NCBI RefSeq assembly: GCF_018991925.1
Contig: NW_024737068.1
Span: 3,807,910 to 3,871,909, forward strand
Direction: 5' to 3'
From: Homarus americanus
Lineage: Eukaryota; Arthropoda; Malacostraca; Decapoda; Nephropidae
Length of the DNA: 64,000 bases
The stretch's first letter is position 1, and each line of letters starts with the position of its first letter. The notes below the pieces were generated by a model. It saw nothing but the letters and a program-made list of their open reading frames with translations, had not been told where the DNA came from and did not search any database. The translations under genes and the position numbers were made by a program. This document shows positions 10,479 to 21,563 of this stretch, in pieces.

Positions 10479-11120
10479 TGGTATACTGCCCGATTCTGGG
10501 ATCCCTAATTCTAAGGGGATAACTTAACTCTACTCTTAATTTTAAGGTCGCTGCCACCAGACCCCCCTGGACAGTATGTAGCTCGGTATATAGCGGGCAG
10601 AGTAAGCTAGGAATTGGGTTGGGTTTTTCATTGACCAAATCGAGAGTGGGAAGAAGGGTGAAACATCAAGCACGACTTAACTAATTTATTCCTTATAAAA
10701 CATATTGCATCCCGTCACAATACAAACAGAGTTGGCCTTCATCAGAAGAACAACTATTATGTTCATTACACTTCACATCAATACACGCCTTACATCAAAT
10801 AATTATTATTATCATATCCATTCTTCATAAAAACCAATGACCTCCTTACCTCGGACTTTCCTTTTTACCATAACACCCACCACATCTGACTGCACCACCT
10901 GTTAGAGTATAGCATCACATGTTACATTACAGCACCACATGTTATATCATAGCACCACATCCCGGGTACACTCCATACCTACAAATATGGAACTCCTCGG
11001 TATTCTTAGGTACACATTCCAGGTACCTCGTTCACACTCTACCCTTGCTGAGTAGATGGGATACTTCCCAAATAATCATACCAGTACTGTTTCCACGCCT
11101 GGTATTCTCAGGTTGTTCCA
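10478..11120 (-). repeat. Alpha-related LTR fragment, paired with 2890-3500
   Basis: Parallels 2890-3500 over its whole length, including the block with 'gggggtctggtggcagcg' on the minus strand and the region 'gatgggatacttccca'. An extra tandem pair 'agcaccacatgttacatta' lies at about 10905-10960. Confidence 0.5.
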
Positions 11121-11599
11121 CTTAGCGACCGCGAAACTTCTCAAACACACAATAATTTCTCCTACCCTGGGTGGTGATATCTAAGGTATCCACAGATTCA
11201 CAGTGGAGGTGCATCATGGCCATAAGCAGTCACACCACACATGGTGAGTCCCTCACAGTGTGGTAATGGCCGACGCTCTGAACGCGTAGTATCTGTTTTG
11301 GTGAGAGACTTGGCGTCATTGAGAATAATGCCTGAGGGGCTTTTATCACCACACACTAGTACAACTATTGCTTCACTTTATAACATCAGACAAGGTTTTA
11401 AGATGTAAAAAACTGCTAGATAAGTCTTTTTAGGGCTGAATGGAGCACGATGGAGTTCACTAACCAGTTTTGGTGAGAGACGGGGCGTCATTGAGGGTGG
11501 CTCTTCGCGTCTTTCACTGAACTAGACCTACAGTTTCCAATCTTTAATTTTCACTTTGCTTTTATTCTGGTTCTCAAATGTACACTTTCCTATTTATTG
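11121..11599. other. Non-coding stretch with a short direct repeat
   Basis: No gene seen. The phrase 'gttttggtgagagac..ggcgtcattgag' occurs twice (about 11293 and 11467), otherwise nothing recognisable. Confidence 0.4.
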
Positions 11600-12200
11600 T
11601 GACCTTATTCCTTGTAATTATATATATTAATCATAAATTACATACTGAAGTAAGGATCTGGTTTGCCAGTTCCTGGAGAAATTAATTGGGCTATACCATT
11701 AACTCAAAACTGCAGCCCGGGGCAGAATGGACGCCAACATAGACAAAGCCTAGCGTCGTATTTTCATGGCGTGAGTATATCCACTTCACTTCAACCTGTA
11801 TTTAGGGATCCTCCCCTCACACGTTGCAATCGTTGAACATATTCATAAGATTATCTTATCATTGCAGTGTTCGTGGTTATGTGTCACATGACATAACGAG
11901 GTGTACTGTATTAAGCTCACACCAAGGCATACAAGATATGTTCTTTGAAATACAGTTTCCGGATCACTTCCAACACTTCACATAGGTCTGATACATTTAT
12001 CCTTTTTCCAGATCATTGTTCTCTTATATTTTCATCTGATACCTGAGGTATCTATGTTCACTAATCCTGTATAGTACAGTAGTCCGTATCAATTGGAACT
12101 TCCCAATTATCCTATAGATACCTTGAGTTCTCCTTAATGCTGTGAGTACATACACTTAATATTATCTGACCGTACTGTAAGGGGGCTCGTTTTCCAACAC
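11600..12200. repeat. Anonymous repeat (uninterrupted copy)
   Basis: Matches 20041-20148 joined to 33870-34382. It therefore supplies the empty-site version of the place where the 13.7-kb LTR retrotransposon inserted: here the sequence reads 'ggctataccattaactc' without interruption. No coding potential. Confidence 0.75.
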
Positions 12201-12223
12201 CTACACCACCCTTATCTTACGGG

Positions 12224-12245
12224 TTTTTTTTTTTTTTTTTTTTTT
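12224..12245 (-). other. Poly(A) tail of minus-strand retroelement
   Basis: A run of 22 T on the plus strand just past the end of the minus-strand RT ORF. Read on the minus strand it is a 3' poly(A) tract, as left by target-primed retrotransposition. Confidence 0.65.
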
Positions 12246-12353
12246 ATTACTAGTAGGCCTCCAGCCTCCCCCAATAGCCACACCTTCGCCACCATTTAAT
12301 TACCTTAATATTAAATATCCTAATACATAAGTAGCTATCCTATCTGTGTTGAA

Positions 12354-14930
12354 TTAGTTGAGCCGCAGATCTATGCGGCATTCAGTGACTGTAGCCTCAT
12401 AGTCAATATCTGCAGCAGTTGTCGGAATTGGGGCAGAAGCTCTCGTTCCCCTGAGGCAGAGCAAAGCCGACCGAAGGAGAGAGAAAGACAGTCGACATCT
12501 CATCCAGGCTGTAACATAACTTCCGGGCTGCTGCTTCTGTTCGGAGATCACCTCCGCGAGTCTGGCATAGAAACATCTTGCACTTGGTCCCATCCCACCA
12601 GAGGTTGTGAACACTAGAGGAGTGAAGTTGCCTTGATCAACGTTTTGAATTATCTCCCCATATGCCCTTCTCTTGTCGTTCTCGTTCCTCCTATGTGCAG
12701 CATCAAGAGCTAGGTTACGGTGACATGCGGCCATGGGATAAAAAATCCTGATGTCGAAGAAAGCTCGCTGTCCCCGCATCCAGAATCCTCGAGCACTGAC
12801 GTCAACACGGGCTTCGTTAGATGTGTTTGAAGTCCTACGTTGGAAGATCTCACAATCCAATGGAAGGAGGGTCGGTTCTACCATGACATCCCAGCAGATT
12901 TCCTTCAACATATTTGCTGTGAGGTCCCTTACTTCGTCATGCCTCATGCATATAAAGCCCCCTTTCTTGCACACCATGGCGTGATCGCCGTCATAGGAAG
13001 AGCCACACACGCATTGGGAGGTCAAACCTTCTACTGGCTAATCGTGCCTTTGAGCAATGGCATCTGTAAATTCTTATTTGTTAAGACTGAAACCATTTGC
13101 CCTTATCGGTAACGTAGTTAACCAGTTTGAGGCGCCCACCTCCTGCGCTATAGCTACTTTTTTTTCAAATTTTCTGGTACCTGCAGCAACAGTTTGCTGC
13201 AACTTATCATTTTGGCAGTGCTGTCGATCTGTCGTAATGGACCTACGAATCTTGTTTACTTCACAGGTATCCACCTCCCCTATTGCGTTCTGGGCTATTA
13301 TGTGGTCCGTGAGGGCTGCCGTGAGCTTAAGTGAATTTTGATGTTCGGTGGCTGCAATCTCCTCTGCATTGGTTAGTCCCATCCCTCCCAGTCTTGATGG
13401 AAGTGCTAGAAGTGCTCTTTCTGCTGGGGTTAAGTGAGGGTGTTTCACTAATTTGGGAATGAAATTGACACTGATAGCTTCTTCCAGAGGGTGGAGGAGG
13501 GGTCCGATATCAGGGATAGTACGCATCAGGTAGTTCCAACGATGCTTGACTCCATGGGTAAATGCAGCAAAAGCCGCATGTGGCTCTGTGTTACCAATCT
13601 CAGACAGAGCTTGGATTTCACTAACCCACTCATTCACCTTTCCCACTACGTACTCGGTCTTGAAGTCCGTAATGCCAATTACTGCGCCTAGATGTCTTTG
13701 GCCGTCCTTAGTTATTTTGACCTCACTTCCGCCAAAAACCTCCATTGCCCGTTCATAATGTTCTGGCTTCACGATAAGGAAGGACTTGCTGGCGTTTGGG
13801 TGGTACCCTATTTGTGGACCTCGCGATGTTACCAAGTCCCACCACTTTTTGATGCCCTCAACTTTTCCTGCTCCTGTAAGGTCATTAGCATACGCCACTT
13901 GTTTGACCCCAGTTGTTTCAAATTTTATTTCTTGCTGGAGCACTGATAGGCCAATTGCATACATTGCCATTGCAACAGGGTCCCCCTGTGTTGTTCCCTC
14001 GGTTGACTGTAAGATGGTATTACCTCTTAGAGCCTTGCTGTTTACAATACAAAGGTCTGATGGATTCCTATAGGAGTTTTCAACATACATTGCAAAGCTT
14101 GGACACTTGACCTTGATGTTGTGTAGTGCGGCCTTGCTGTTAAGTATGTTGAATGCGTTTGAAGCGTCGACTAGGAGAACGGCCTCACAATCGCGTTGCT
14201 CAAATATCGTTCTCATGGCGTGAATGGCAGCTTCCCCTCCAGCTTGTTGGCCAGCACAAACTTGCAGGTTCCCTGCTGCTGCCCTGACATCATCCTTTAC
14301 CACCTCCATTATGCATTTTCCGATTATCGGCCTCAGCACTTCCCCAACCCCGATAGGCCTACATCCTGGTTTCTTTTCCAGAGGAATAAGGCGGCAGGCC
14401 GTCAGGGCCTGGAGGTGATGGCAGCATGAGGATGCCAGCTTTCTTGCAAGGACGGCAATGGCAGTGCAGAGATCGCTTGCTACAGGGCCAAACTTGTTTG
14501 TGCTGAGGGTGACTCTCCAACCGTTTGCATCCAGACCTGAAGGGCCGGCTCCTCCTCGAGTCTTCAGTGCCTTTTTCCACACCATCTCTCCTGTTATTTT
14601 CTCGAACAGGACAGCGTTTGGTGGGATATAGTCACCCTCGAACCTGATGCCTTCTTCATCACTTGCAGGGGGATGTTTCTCTTTCAGTAGTTTTAATGTC
14701 TCTCTGTTTATTGGCATAACACCACCAGAGGATTCCTCTGTGAGAGATCTTACCGCCAGAGACACTTTTCCCACACGCATTTTGTTTCCAAATTTTCTTG
14801 CCACGTCATCACTGTTTTGCTTTCCGTCACCCGTAATTTTTAGTCTCTCCTGCAGTGTTCTTGCTTCACATAGGAGATCAACAAGGGCCCCAGTCTGCCA
14901 CATTGCCAATCTTCTCTTCATTGCTGCCAC
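12354..14930 (-). pseudogene. Reverse transcriptase of an unclassified invertebrate retroelement (broken)
   Basis: One reading frame from 14930 down to 12354 encodes an RT-like protein with motifs PLEKKPGCRPIGVGEVLRPI, VLLVDASNAFN (motif A), GTTQGDPVAMAMYA (motif B), VAYANDL (motif C) and a long C-terminal part with ALPSRLGGMGL, WLTTLPI and a C-x-C-...-H-...-C element. I recognise this family from cnidarian, sponge and mollusc genomes but cannot name its clade. It is interrupted by TAA at 13074-13076 and TAG at 13038-13040, both in frame and both explained by single C-to-T or G-to-A changes. The catalytic YADD reads YAND (codon at 13884-13886). It is therefore dead. It follows the Cys-rich ORF at 15005-15490 and ends in a poly(A) tract. 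Confidence 0.75.
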
Positions 14931-15004
14931 ATTTTCTTTGTGCTTAGTCTTTGTGTGTGTCCTCTAACAAAATAGATGTGGTATTATTGCCAGTATTTGA
15001 AGAG

Positions 15005-15490
15005 CTAAGGGGCAAGGAAGCGGTCCTGAGTGTAATCAGTCATGAGGCGAGTCATCTCCCGAATCATTTCTTTGGTGGCCGCACACTTGGGTGGTTCAAA
15101 TAAGTTAGCGGGCGACCACTTGACAATTTCTGAGTAGGTTTCTTTGACCCATATATCTGCATTTTCCATCGACATGCCATTCCACTGAGGTGGCTGTCTC
15201 TCATTCTCCTCGTGGACATCTGCTACTAAGGGAGCAGCATTTATTAATACTACTTTTTCGGGTTGAGTAGATTCACTGCTTTCATTTAGGATATCACCGG
15301 GTGGTTGGGTCCCGGCGATATCCACTGTGGCCACCTGTGTCGGCTCCCTGCGACGTGGGTTCCGACACTGGTCCCTCTTCCTGCAATCCACACATGGTCG
15401 GTTGTTTCTCGCACATTCCCAATTTGTGCAGTTTTGGTTCGGGCTAGCACAGACGCAGCAATGTCTGTTACCAAGCAGAGTGAACAGCAC
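15005..15490 (-). pseudogene. Cys-rich N-terminal part of the same retroelement
   Basis: 161 codons with a cysteine cluster near the N-terminus (CCVCASPNQNC, WECARNNRPCVDC, QCRNPRRR), likely zinc binding, then an acidic linker and MTRLMTDYTQDRF. In relatives this leads straight into the RT. Here the frame stops at 15005, but the bases between 14931 and 15004 still encode a matching bridge (LQILAIIPHLFC, stop, RTHTKTKHKENVAAMKRRL) in the RT frame. So the original was one ORF, now split by a frameshift near 15005 and a TAG. Start codon choice is uncertain. Confidence 0.6.
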
Positions 15491-15639
15491 CTTGGGCGAC
15501 AGATACTTCCGCCTCCGACCTCTGCTTTGGTCCCATACAGACGAAGAAACTAGTTCTTATAAGTAAAGGCAGAGAGGTGACGGGCTGGCCTGCGGTGTTC
15601 CTTTTACTTACTTCATTGGTTACTGCATAACCTTAGTTT

Positions 15640-16149
15640 TTTTTGGTAGCATGGACGAGGGTCTAGGCACATGGGTATGGTAATTCTGGTATCAAGTCTC
15701 TTGGACGGAAATAAAGAAACTACTGTGGGAGAAATGAATACTCCTAAAATACTCTTAGAACAGGTTTATTAATATGAAATCAAAGGGAAAAAGAGATTTT
15801 ATTAACATATAACTACCAGGATCAACTCCTGGGCTTATTGCAGACTTAGTATTTTCTTATTTCTACTCAACAGCAATTACTCAGATCTTACACTCTTACT
15901 GCACACATCCTTACTGGTGTTACATTACATGACCTAGCAGGACCGGTTCCTTGGCCCTACTCACAATACATAGTAAATGGCAACTCCTTGCAGTACCTTG
16001 GTACAATTTGTATAAAACATACAGTAGGTGAGTTATCTTTTACCAACATTTCCCATTTTTTGAAACTCTACAAGAGCGGTGGATTTGAATGTTATGTAGC
16101 GTAATATGAATTAAGAGGTATTAAGGATGACAATGATGTGTGCAGTACA
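15640..16149 (-). repeat. Alpha LTR copy, minus strand
   Basis: Starts TGTACTGCACACATC at 16149 on the minus strand, runs through the 'gcgctcttgtagag' block and ends in the 'ctagaccctcgtccatgctacc' tail shared with copy A (about 2210-2235). A 'ttaataaac' polyadenylation-type signal sits near 15770. The TATA/direct-repeat portion is missing. Confidence 0.55.
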
Positions 16150-16167
16150 TAGCCTTCCCCTCCCAAA
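16150..16167 (-). other. Polypurine tract before alpha LTR
   Basis: On the minus strand reads ctttgggaggggaaggcta immediately before the LTR start TGTACTGC. The bounded element at 45530-45547 has the same tract in the same place. Confidence 0.65.
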
Positions 16168-16660
16168 GATTCATATTATACAGAATTATATGCAAAAGCA
16201 CTAACGCAGTAGCGTACATACATTTGACATCGTCTTAACAGTACGCGAATACAGTAAATACAGTGCATTAATTCATAAAAAAATCATAAAGAGACTTAAA
16301 CGTTTTATACGAGGGTCTCCGCTACCATATACATCAGACAACATCTTACAATTCTGTTACTTCAGTATAATAGATCAACAAAAATCATAAGGAGACAAAC
16401 TTTTCATATTCGGGTCTCCATTAACATATACATACGACATCCTATCTTCTATGATCCTTTGACATTACATATACAACAAAATTTCCCTGCATGAAATTAC
16501 ATATACTATGAAATTTAGATTCTTGTCTATGAATGGGGAATTAGTTACTTCCTCAGAATACTACTCCGTTTCAATAATAAATCACATTCTACAACACAAA
16601 ACCGTGGTTATATAATTACACAATGAGGTTCATAACACAATTTTCAAGTTAGGATAAAAT
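16168..16660 (-). repeat. Alpha internal region, non-coding
   Basis: Parallels 45548-46010, the internal part next to the 3' LTR of the bounded alpha element. Repeated words 'ggagacaaacgtttcata' flank it. No ORF of note. Confidence 0.5.
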
Positions 16661-17216
16661 GAACAGACCCCATCCAGCAGGAGTGAGGACATGGTAAACC
16701 CTTCTGTCATGGTCACAATGACTGCTGTTCTGTTTGAAACCTGATGATTCATATTATGCTCCACGCCCGCAAAAAATGTGGATAACTGTTGAGTTATCCC
16801 TAGGAAGAAACTCATTTTCTTTGGCTTAAGGTGCCGTCCATTTTCTCAGACTTTCTGGATCCAATCTCCCTATAAAGTAAATTTGAATGTGAGAGAGAAC
16901 ACCATTGTTTTGAGTCAAGTTAGATATGTTTGATTACAGTTAAGAGCTAAAACTGTCTTTGTTGTTAGTAACACTTGTCAAATAAGTGAGAGTCAAGTCT
17001 GTCTGTATGAATGGCATCTCATGATGTCCTCCTTGGGGATAGCCGAGAGTTTCCAATTGCTACTGAAGTTAGATTATTTTGCTTCCCAAACCTCAGAGAA
17101 TCTGATATTTGCAGTTTGATTATTGTCAGTTGTTTATTTAAGAAAGTCATTAATCTCCTGAGAAGAACATGTAAAACTCCTTATCTCAAAGATCTCAACG
17201 TATATCCATAGAGGCT

Positions 17217-17879
17217 TGTAGTGGACGTCTCCCCTACAACTGCGTAGCTGCAGGCCACCTGCGACGTCTTCCCTAGCAACCAAACTAGATGCCCAGAGGG
17301 GGGCGTCACCAGATGCCGCAGTATCCTAGCAACGGAGCCAAAGACCGGCGACTTTCTCGGGTTTTCCCACCATGACTCATAGATGACTCACTGCTGCTGG
17401 GTATATAAGCTCTGTCTCTCCATTGAGATTCATTCTAGCCTCTCTACTTGAATACGCAACACCTCCTCCTCCGCCGCTGGCTGGCGGCCCTCGCTTCTCC
17501 TCTGCCTGCCTGGCGGTCCTCGCTCCCGCCAGCGAGCATGGCGACCCACCAGCTGTCCTTCTCTGAGCTTCCTCACCAACCAGCTCTTATTCTGCTCTCG
17601 GTTCCTGAACACGCAACACCTCCTCCCAACAAGCTCCTTGCTGTCCAGCTTTCATTCAACCAGGAGGCCAGCAACAGGCAACATCTTCTCTAACGAAGCT
17701 CCTGCACATCTACCTCCTTCAACACGCTACTCACCGAACGTATCTACTGAGCAGCTCCTCACCACACGGCACCTCCAGCACCAGACTGTCTACCATATAA
17801 CTTATATTATATAAGAAAACCACCTTAGAGTTTCCATCCATCCTGAGTGCTAGACAACATTATACCACGAAACCCTACA
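17217..17879 (+). mobile_element. Solo LTR (TGTAGTGG...CTACA) with GGCT target duplication
   Basis: 663 bp beginning TGTAGTGG and ending CCCTACA, flanked by GGCT at 17213-17216 and 17880-17883. The interrupted host sequence is recognisable from copy C at 8190-8225 (catagag...gtgtctagaa), which lacks the insert. A TATA box (gtatataagc) lies near 17400. No internal retroelement sequence is present, so this is a solo LTR left by LTR-LTR recombination. Confidence 0.8.
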
Positions 17880-18133
17880 GGCTCCTTGTCTAGAAATCCC
17901 GCCGAGTTGTGAAACTAAGGTTAACAGCATGTGAATATGATGCCTATTTAACTTTTTCCTGGCAAGCTCAATCGTTGATTAAATTATAAAAATAGACATA
18001 GGAAATTCACCTGACCCATGGCATTGAGTGTCATAGTCAAATGTACAGCAACTGAGTTGAATGTAATTTCTGTCTTTGCGTGATTAGCCTTTCTGGAATG
18101 TGTTCCGCACAGGCCCGAGTTGCTAGTTAGCCG

Positions 18134-18140
18134 TATATAA
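18134..18140 (+). promoter_or_regulatory. TATA box of alpha copy D
   Basis: TATATAA 30 bp before the first 30-bp repeat at 18164. Confidence 0.6.
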
Positions 18141-18163
18141 GCGCGTGCACGGAGGAGCGTCAC

Positions 18164-19046
18164 ATCTCTGACGCTTCTCCATCATTATCTCAACCTATAT
18201 CTCATTCTCGTCTCCGTTCATAATTTGACAAAAAAGCTCAAATCTGTCTCCTGCTATTACTAAAAACTCTCCTACAATACGCTCATCCTTCCTTACTATG
18301 AATACTTTGATATTTCAAGCTCAAAGATTCAAAACCCTTCCTCCAACTCGCTCCGTTCCTCTTTGACAAAGCTCAAAGACTTTACCTTCATCTTTCTCCA
18401 AACAACCCTACAACTAGCTACATTTCCATTTTTTCACCTTCTCTGTTACTTTGATCGTGTGTTGCCTGTGCGTCCGTCCACCTGCGCTTCTCGGCTTGCG
18501 CCGCCGCCGTGGCGGGGCGGTTCTTCCTCCGCTTTGCCAACACTGCCTAAGCTAAGACGACAACCAGAGCACCCGCGTTGGCCCTTTGCTTGCCCGGTCC
18601 TGCTCCCGCCCTCCCTCTGCCTCGTCCTGATTGTGATTGTTACACCTACCGGGCACATTACCTACCCCCTCACGCAAGCGGTGTTTAGCCACTGCAACCT
18701 ATTCTCTCCTAAAATTCACTTCTATCCTCTCTATCCTTCCCCTGAACCTCTTTCCCCCCCTGTCACTAGCTTTTATGTATGTATGTATGTATGTATGGGA
18801 GTGTCACATCTCTGACGCTTCTCCATCATTATCTCAGGTATGTGTACGATTTTCAGCCCGCCATATTAAGTCAGTTTAACTCAATGAATTTTGTGAATAC
18901 CAGTGTTCATGTTGTAACAGTGAAATTATCATTTTTTCCCAGTGAAAGAATTAATGTAACGTAAATCGTCTGTCGTTGTTAGACGAAAGATTGTTTGTGA
19001 TCGAGTTATTATTCACATCTCTGACGCTTCTCCATCATTATCTCAA
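18164..19046 (+). repeat. Three 30-bp repeats of alpha copy D
   Basis: Copies at 18164-18192 (cut by the insert), 18808-18837 and 19017-19046. The first two are the target duplication of the 605-bp insert, the third is the original second member of the pair. The spacer after 18837 begins GTATGT. Confidence 0.7.
18193..18797 (+). mobile_element. 605-bp insert with (TATG)n tail and 39-bp target duplication
   Basis: Flanked by direct repeats 18154-18192 and 18798-18836 (38/39 identical). The 3' end is six TATG units (about 18772-18797), a microsatellite tail typical of LINE or SINE insertion by target-primed reverse transcription. The body is CT-rich and encodes nothing I recognise; it could be the 3' UTR of a 5'-truncated LINE. 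The target duplication covers the start-site repeat of alpha copy D, giving that copy three versions of the 30-bp unit. Confidence 0.65.
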
Positions 19047-19690
19047 GCACAGGGTGTGTGTTGGCTGAATACCCACCAGTCGCCGGGGGACCGGTAGCTG
19101 CATACCAGCTGGCTGTATTGGAAGATGTCGTTAATTTGGCAGGATTGAACTGTGCGAGTCCGCACCCTGGGAACTAGGCCCCAAACTCCCTCGCCGTGTG
19201 TGTCTGACTACAACCGACCATAACAGCGATCTTCATTTTTTGTGGAGACACCAGTGTGACACCCTGGGGCATTCCTTACCGTTATATGGGCCAAAATATT
19301 ATTGTTGTATATGATTGATGATAATTAGCCGAAATCTAGTTATCCCAAGTTGAGTAGTGAACCGATAAAAATTGATAGTATTGGTAATAACGTGTTATGT
19401 ACTACCAACAGTTCTAGTGAAGGTACCATATGTAAGCTTGTCATGTGGTGTGTTCTTTTAAATGTACAACCAGTAATGATGTAAGAAGCAAGAGTATCTA
19501 ATTGGAATTGCAGATGAGTAAAGCCAAGGAGATGATCCTTGTAGTTGTATGTTAATGACATTAAACAAATTGAATTTCATATTAATAAACCATTTTTAGA
19601 GTGTTAGCGATATCATTTTCCCTCAGTATCTACCTTTATTCTTGTCCAATAGCTTGATACCAGAATTACACAACCCATGTGCCCTAACCC

Positions 19691-20040
19691 TCGCCATGCT
19701 ACCAAAGGTCAGAGGTTATGGAGCAACTATAGGAAATGAAATAATTGAATAGAACAAATGGAAAGAAGAAAAAGGAATATGAAATAATATAAGGTTAAGA
19801 AAAGGAAAGAGAAAGCAGAGAAAAGAAAAACCCCGCCCTTATACTTCGACTTAAAAATCTACCTCCGCTCAGGGTAGCGAGACAAGCTTTAGCTGACTAG
19901 AGTTAACATAGAACAGACTATAAGAAATAATGCCTACACAACCCTCTTCACGAGATCCATACCACACTTCCCACCTTCTGTTACTCCAGGAACTATCAGC
20001 CTCAGCTAAATCAAAGTCATGAATTCATGCTAAACGTCTA
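19691..20040. other. Non-coding stretch
   Basis: A-rich then mixed sequence with no ORF, no bounded element and no recognised repeat beyond short AT words. Confidence 0.4.
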
Positions 20041-20148
20041 CGATAACCTACATCCTCTTATTATAAATATATATCTTAATCCTAAATTACATACTAAAGT
20101 AAAGATCTGGTTTGCCAGTTCCTGGGGAAATTAATTGGGCTATATCAT
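20041..20148. repeat. Left half of anonymous repeat, ending in ATCAT target duplication
   Basis: Matches 11610-11700 and stops at ATCAT (20144-20148), where the LTR retrotransposon begins. The other half resumes at 33870. Confidence 0.75.
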
Positions 20149-20985
20149 TGTAAGGGCCTGGGACTTGGGGATATAAATCCCTTACCAGACTAATCAGGAT
20201 CTTAATAAAGGAATGTCAAGGACCATGGTTTTCTGAGGAATAACAAACAACCGTTTGAGATTGACATCTCTTTACTATATGAAATACAATTTAACAAAAC
20301 TCTGACACCACTCAACAAACATCAAAAAACAATTACGGGAGTCAAACAATTAAAGCAGTAAACAGTTAATGGAGTCAAATAATTAAAGGAAGAAAACAAT
20401 TAAAGGGAAGCAAACAATTAATAGAATCAAACAATTAATGGAATCAAACAGTTAATGGGAGTCAACAACTGATAGAATCAAACAATAAAAGGGGGTTAAC
20501 AATTAAAGGAATCAAACAGTAGAATCAAACAATGAACAGATATTTCCTACGACAGTGGCCCTGGGGAAGGTTCCAGAACAGTGATCCACTCTAAGGGGGA
20601 AGAGTCCGTTCAACTCCTCACTCGAGCGACAGCGGCCAATGTCTTGATTCAGCAGAAACAAACACATGGACACGGACGGTGCAAAGCAGCTGGCGGTCGT
20701 GGCGGCAGCGGTAGTGGTTGATAACCAGAGAATTGACAGTCGATAGGTGACGGTCTGGGAAAACAGCCCACGAGTCCAGGACCTATGATGAGATCACAGC
20801 CAGAATTTGACGAACAGCCGGTTAGCTAGATAGTGACTGTATGGCGCCTGGGGTGAATCTGCCGGTGACACAGGTAGCAGCTGTCGTTCTCACCTCTGTC
20901 CAAGCCCCCCCGCAAGTGTTGGTCGCACCAGCAAACAAGAGTGTTAGCAGCGGTAACGAGCAGGAAGATCGTTTCTGCCCTTACA
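20149..20985 (-). repeat. 3' LTR of the Gmr1-like element
   Basis: 837 bp. Contains a degenerate array of about 17-bp units (tcaaacaattaatgga type) at 20336-20540. Alignable throughout with the LTR at 33005-33869. Confidence 0.85.
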
Positions 20986-20998
20986 CAGCTCCCCCAAC
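20986..20998 (-). other. Polypurine tract of the Gmr1-like element
   Basis: On the minus strand reads gttgggggagctg directly before the 3' LTR. The second copy has the same tract at 37017-37029. Confidence 0.6.
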
Positions 20999-21146
20999 AA
21001 AAATCTACTGTAAGGTAGATTAAAATTTAAGATTAGTACACAAAGCATAATCATCTTACAACAAATGCTCATATACACATATCAAAATAAAGAAGGGTCA
21101 CATAAAAGAATAGGTTGAAACTTTATGTCCAAAAAGTAAGGCCGTA

Positions 21147-21563
21147 TCAAGAAACTGCACGTGGGGTCCACTTCAGTCCATGTTTAAGTTTGGGCCTATT
21201 TCCAGTCGTAGAGGATTCTTCTATCTCGTCAGGTGTTATCAGCAACTGGCAACCGAGATCATCGGAGTCTGGGGCCCGAACTTCACAGGAACTCTTGCAG
21301 GGTAGTGCCACGACTAACTCGAGCTTGGGAACGTCGTCAAGGACACGGGCAATGTGGTTCCTGCAATTATATTGCCTTGACAAATTAGCTTGGTGTAATT
21401 TAGGCGTCTTAGAGGAAGGGGGTGAGAACGGTCCAACAAAATATATGGCTACCCGAGAAGATGGTTCTGCAATGGTGGGTAAGGGTTCAAGTGGAACAGG
21501 ATGGACTCTACCCTTGGCGGGCATACGTGGGCACTAATCACAACTCCTACAAAAATCTCTAAT
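21147..21563 (-). pseudogene. Integrase C-terminal remnant of the Gmr1-like element
   Basis: Encodes the end of the HHCC region (MPAKGRVHPVPLEPLP), the first residues leading to the integrase core (SSRVAIYFVGPF), then jumps to PKLHQANLSRQYNC, which resembles the H-x-N-L-L-x-x-Y end of gypsy-type integrases, followed by a unique acidic tail ending at 21147. The DDE core that should lie between them is absent. The equivalent in the second copy (36562-36867) has the same junction. Confidence 0.65.

Larger units (their letters stand above)
16661..19690 (+). repeat. Alpha-family LTR-like copy D, with two nested insertions
   Basis: Carries the same order as copies B and C: hairpin segment (about 17091-17115), TATATAA at 18134-18140, 30-bp direct repeats, a U5-like tail with 'ttaataaacc' near 19580 and the 'ctaaccctcgccatgctacc' end. 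It is split by a solo LTR at 17217-17879 and by a 605-bp insert at 18193-18797. Removing both leaves roughly 1.7 kb. Confidence 0.6.

Noticed and set aside
18363..18815. 150-codon frame in the 605-bp insert
   Set aside because: Composition is CT-rich with no domain; it ends in the TATG repeats. Treated as untranslated tail.
20841..21023. Short ORFs in the Gmr1-like LTR
   Set aside because: They lie in LTR sequence present in several copies with shifted frames.
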